A DNA stretch of 58,142 bases from Boothiomyces macroporosus (Eukaryota > Chytridiomycota > Chytridiomycetes > Rhizophydiales > Terramycetaceae): the NCBI GenBank assembly GCA_027604185.1, contig JADGKB010000092.1:1-58142 (forward strand), in the 5' to 3' direction. A program made the translations under genes and the position numbers. The notes under the pieces are model-generated. The model searched no databases, was not told where the DNA came from, and saw nothing but the letters and a program-made list of their open reading frames with translations. This document shows, one piece after another, positions 55,626-58,142 of the stretch (within the stretch, counting starts at the first letter, position 1; each line of letters begins with the position of its first letter).

Positions 55626-55862
55626 TTGAAAAAAAAATAAAAAAAGATGGAGCTTAATTTGCAGACAGAATGACATTTAGTTTGAACGAGCAACAGCACA
55701 AGGGGTTGTTTAACCTAATGAGCTAGATTTGCCCGTGCGCTTACTTTTCCCACGGTAGTTGGCACTGGTACCTAACTAACCAACAACTATAATTCTCCCT
55801 ACCACATAGAAGCTGCTCATTAAAGCAATCAAAATTTTCCGCTGTCTTTTCGCAATCTCAAA

Positions 55863-56804
55863 ATGATTTTTGCAGTGGTGGGGATGTTACTGGGAGCTTG
55901 GATTACAAAACATCTGCATTCATTTAGCGATCCGCATACTCAGCAAGTTGTAGCTGAATGCATTTCAAGTTCGTACAAATCAGTATCTTTTCAATCATTT
56001 GGAATAGAGTATCTGGACAAGTTCACATGTGTAATGACTGTATTTTTCATGGAAACAAAAAAGACTCCAATTGGGCAATTGATACTAGGAGCCGTACTCC
56101 TCTGTGCCATTTCCGGTTGGTTTGTCGTTGCTATTGAATCTTTTTGCACTTCCAGTAGGTACTTTGCAAGATCATTCTTTTTGATCGTCTTGATTTCTCA
56201 ATGTGTAGGTGGGTACTTGGCAATGACGGTATTTTGGCTGCCTTCTATTTCACTAACTGTTGTTTCTGCTCCAATATCTGATGGCGCGGTGAAAAAAGTA
56301 TATTGGCTCTTCTTACCATTATTGCTTAGTTTGTTGGCAATGTCATTTCAGCCATTCAGTTCCAATATCCATATATTCAACTTATCTACAGTGATCTTCT
56401 TGTTCTTTCCTCTATTCATTCCATTATTGTGGAGATTAACAAGCACTTCACAATTGAATGGCACTCAAACACTCAGATCCACTTACAACCAATTGTGCTA
56501 TCTTTCAGCTTTGGTTTGGTTCTATATGGTTTACAATTATGCAAAGAACATCAATTTCTCGTTTGAAGCCTATCAATCTGATATTCGCAAATTGAAGAAT
56601 CCTTCTCCGAACCAGCTGTACCCAGCGTACTTTTTAGCTTATGATGCTCTATTAATATGGACTGCAATCCTCTGCTATGCCTTTGAAAAGGTTGGATTTT
56701 TTAAATCCCTGATATTTATCTTTGAAGGAATAGTATTTGGACCTGGTTATTCAATCTTTAGCGTAGCATATAATGTTCGCAATGTAATGAAAATAAAGTA
56801 CTAG
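55863..56804 (+). CDS. Polytopic membrane protein, unknown family
   Basis: The intronless 313-residue protein has about eight hydrophobic segments throughout (for example AVVGMLLGAWI, LILGAVLLCAISGWFVVAI, VIFLFFPLFIPLL) with short loops. There is no catalytic motif I can identify. It has the same length as the unknown membrane protein at 28396 but I see no clear sequence similarity. It is convergent with the GPI-anchored protein gene, 36 bp apart. Confidence 0.65.
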   Translation: MIFAVVGMLLGAWITKHLHSFSDPHTQQVVAECISSSYKSVSFQSFGIEYLDKFTCVMTVFFMETKKTPIGQLILGAVLLCAISGWFVVAIESFCTSSRYFARSFFLIVLISQCVGGYLAMTVFWLPSISLTVVSAPISDGAVKKVYWLFLPLLLSLLAMSFQPFSSNIHIFNLSTVIFLFFPLFIPLLWRLTSTSQLNGTQTLRSTYNQLCYLSALVWFYMVYNYAKNINFSFEAYQSDIRKLKNPSPNQLYPAYFLAYDALLIWTAILCYAFEKVGFFKSLIFIFEGIVFGPGYSIFSVAYNVRNVMKIKY

Positions 56805-56840
56805 CCAAAGATCTTTATTGTTGTCGTAACTATTATCCTT

Positions 56841-57965
56841 TTAGAGCAAGAACATGGCAGTTACCAAGACAACAGCCATAGAAGTCAAAGAGTATCCAGC
56901 CTTCTTGAAAGCGCTGCTGGAGACGATAGAGCTGTAGGCGCTGATAGCTTGGTTTTCGTCAACGCTGACACTTGGGTCCCAGTAAACGGACTGGGTAAAG
57001 TATGGGATGGTTTGGACGAGCACCATCTTGGAGCACATGTTGTCAATCATTTCATCTCTGCCAGAGACTTCGCCAGTGCCCCAGGCAAACTTTGATGGGA
57101 TAGGCATGACGCCGTTGACAGTCATGTTGGCTGGCTGCCCGTCGACAGTGAGGTTTCTGATCCACTGGAATTTCGCAGCGTTGTATGGGTCGGAAATGCT
57201 GGTGTTGGAGAACGTTGGGTTGGCGCTGGAGGTGAAGACTCTGCTGGCCAACTGCCACGACGAGGATGTTGCTGGAGAGAGGGTATAGTTCATTTGGCCG
57301 ATAACGTCAAAGTCGTATTTCAGGCCGGTTGGGCTGACGTTGAACCCGCTGGAAGAGCTGTAGCTGTCAGAAGGAATCTCAACAGTCAAGTTGACTTTAG
57401 GACTGGTCTGGCCACGTGGAGACCCAACAGAGTTCAGGTAGAGAGTAGGGATGTTCCTGGAGTTGTTGGTCCAAGTGACAGAGATGTCGCTCCAGTTCCA
57501 GTCCCCAAACATGTACTGGGTGCCGGTGGTGTTCCAGAAGGTGCTCGAGTTGGCGTTGGTCTCGAACAGACCCATCATACGGGTCGCGAACGCAATGGCT
57601 GGAGTCTTTGTGCTGTTGAGTCTGCTTCCGTCGTGGTTCCACTCCAGACCCAATCTTGGCTCGTGCTTGACGTTGAAGCGGAGGGCTGTGGTTGCATTGT
57701 TGGTTGGGTTGAACGAGAACACAATGACCCTCTTGTCATCGACCTTGACCCTGAGCGGTCTTCCGCTGGTGGAGTTGTAGATGGTGACGTCTTCGTTCAA
57801 GTCTTCATTGTCGGCTTCTGGGATTTCAAAGTTGCGGTATGTTGAAGCGCTGAAGGAGCTGTCCATGTCGGCAGACTCGGTATCGTTTCTTGGATAGTCA
57901 GTTCCGTTGGTATCTTGGGCAGCAGCAGCAGCAACCAATAGCGCAGCAAGAGTTGCGAGCTTCAT
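56841..57965 (-). CDS. GPI-anchored secreted glycoprotein, unknown
   Basis: The start at 57965 gives MKLATLAALLVAAAAAQD, a classic signal peptide with a likely cut after AAAA; total 374 residues. Many N-glycosylation sequons (NGT, NDT, NST, NAT, NSS, NTT, NNS, NMT) are present. The C-terminus SSAFKKAGYSLTSMAVVLVTAMFLL lacks a cytosolic tail, which fits a GPI signal. The middle is rich in W, N, S and T and probably beta-structured (GDWNWSDISVTWTNNS). Codons are visibly GC-richer than in every neighbour, suggesting very high expression or a distinct origin. Likely an abundant wall or surface protein; no family recognised. Confidence 0.75.
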   Translation of the reverse strand: MKLATLAALLVAAAAAQDTNGTDYPRNDTESADMDSSFSASTYRNFEIPEADNEDLNEDVTIYNSTSGRPLRVKVDDKRVIVFSFNPTNNATTALRFNVKHEPRLGLEWNHDGSRLNSTKTPAIAFATRMMGLFETNANSSTFWNTTGTQYMFGDWNWSDISVTWTNNSRNIPTLYLNSVGSPRGQTSPKVNLTVEIPSDSYSSSSGFNVSPTGLKYDFDVIGQMNYTLSPATSSSWQLASRVFTSSANPTFSNTSISDPYNAAKFQWIRNLTVDGQPANMTVNGVMPIPSKFAWGTGEVSGRDEMIDNMCSKMVLVQTIPYFTQSVYWDPSVSVDENQAISAYSSIVSSSAFKKAGYSLTSMAVVLVTAMFLL

Positions 57966-58142
57966 TGCAAGTGAGTGTTTGCACTTTTGTCCGCCTTTTA
58001 AGCTATTGACTCCTATTGTTCTCAAAGTCATCTTTTTCCATTGTTCCCAAAATGACTTTTCTGGGTGAGCTCACAATAGGTTCCTAAACATTTTTTGCGC
58101 AAAAGCCTCAATTATTAATGATTGCATAATATAGATGGCAGG

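Overview
The window is a compact, AT-rich piece of a fungal nuclear chromosome. Support for a fungus: a Sct1/Gpt2-type glycerol-3-phosphate acyltransferase, a Gma12/Mnn10-type (GT34) glycosyltransferase domain, secreted GH18 chitinase modules with CBM18 chitin-binding modules, Kex2-like KR sites in secreted proteins, and AATase-like acyltransferases. SMG9, a full-length XMAP215 and an intact ING/HFM1/DCTN4 set argue for an early-diverging fungus rather than a yeast; the species cannot be named from sequence alone. TAA, TAG and TGA all end genes, so the code looks standard.

The most striking property is intron size. Joining exons by frame and by homology gives about 48 introns, nearly all 18-22 nt, with GT..AG ends and a YTRAY-like branch motif a few bases before the AG. 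Three introns are longer (42, 41 and 101 nt), and each divides exactly into abutting 19-22 nt units that each look like a complete mini-intron. The 101-nt intron of the ING gene holds five such units, three of them near-identical. I regard this as the main candidate for an undescribed phenomenon (intron concatemers formed by tandem duplication, perhaps removed stepwise).

Layout. 1-3518: a GT61 plus GT34 fusion glycosyltransferase. 3763-5377: Tc1/mariner transposase and a small membrane protein. 6155-10371: MFS transporter, unknown protein, MCT-like transporter, RNase T2-like secreted protein. 11070-15048: two nuclear factors (DNAJC9-like, ELF1), the ER lipid enzyme GPAT, a DUF427 protein. 15258-30918: cytoskeleton, signalling and RNA/DNA factors (XMAP215, DNAJC17/Cwf23-like, AGC kinase, HFM1/MER3, SMG9, a small membrane protein, a polytopic membrane protein, dynactin p62). 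30992-39390: a 2,778-residue secreted chitinase with seven GH18 modules and two CBM18 modules, three of the GH18 modules being a recent 1,350-bp tandem array. 39760-45638: CID protein, ING protein, SURF4/Erv29, fructose-1,6-bisphosphatase, terminal nucleotidyltransferase. 45811-50308: two paralogous AATase-like acyltransferases around a small unknown gene, then an FTP-domain-only secreted protein. 51000-57965: two proline-rich single-pass surface proteins, an LrgA/LrgB-type membrane protein, Fcf2, a polytopic membrane protein and a GPI-anchored glycoprotein.

Genes are packed tightly: some neighbours are 9-24 bp apart, two divergent pairs share only 14-15 bp, and several TATA boxes lie 21-29 bp from the start codon, implying almost leaderless mRNAs. 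Recurrent themes are surface and secretion (glycosyltransferases, chitinase, Pro-rich receptors, GPI protein, SURF4 cargo receptor) and nuclear RNA/chromatin work.
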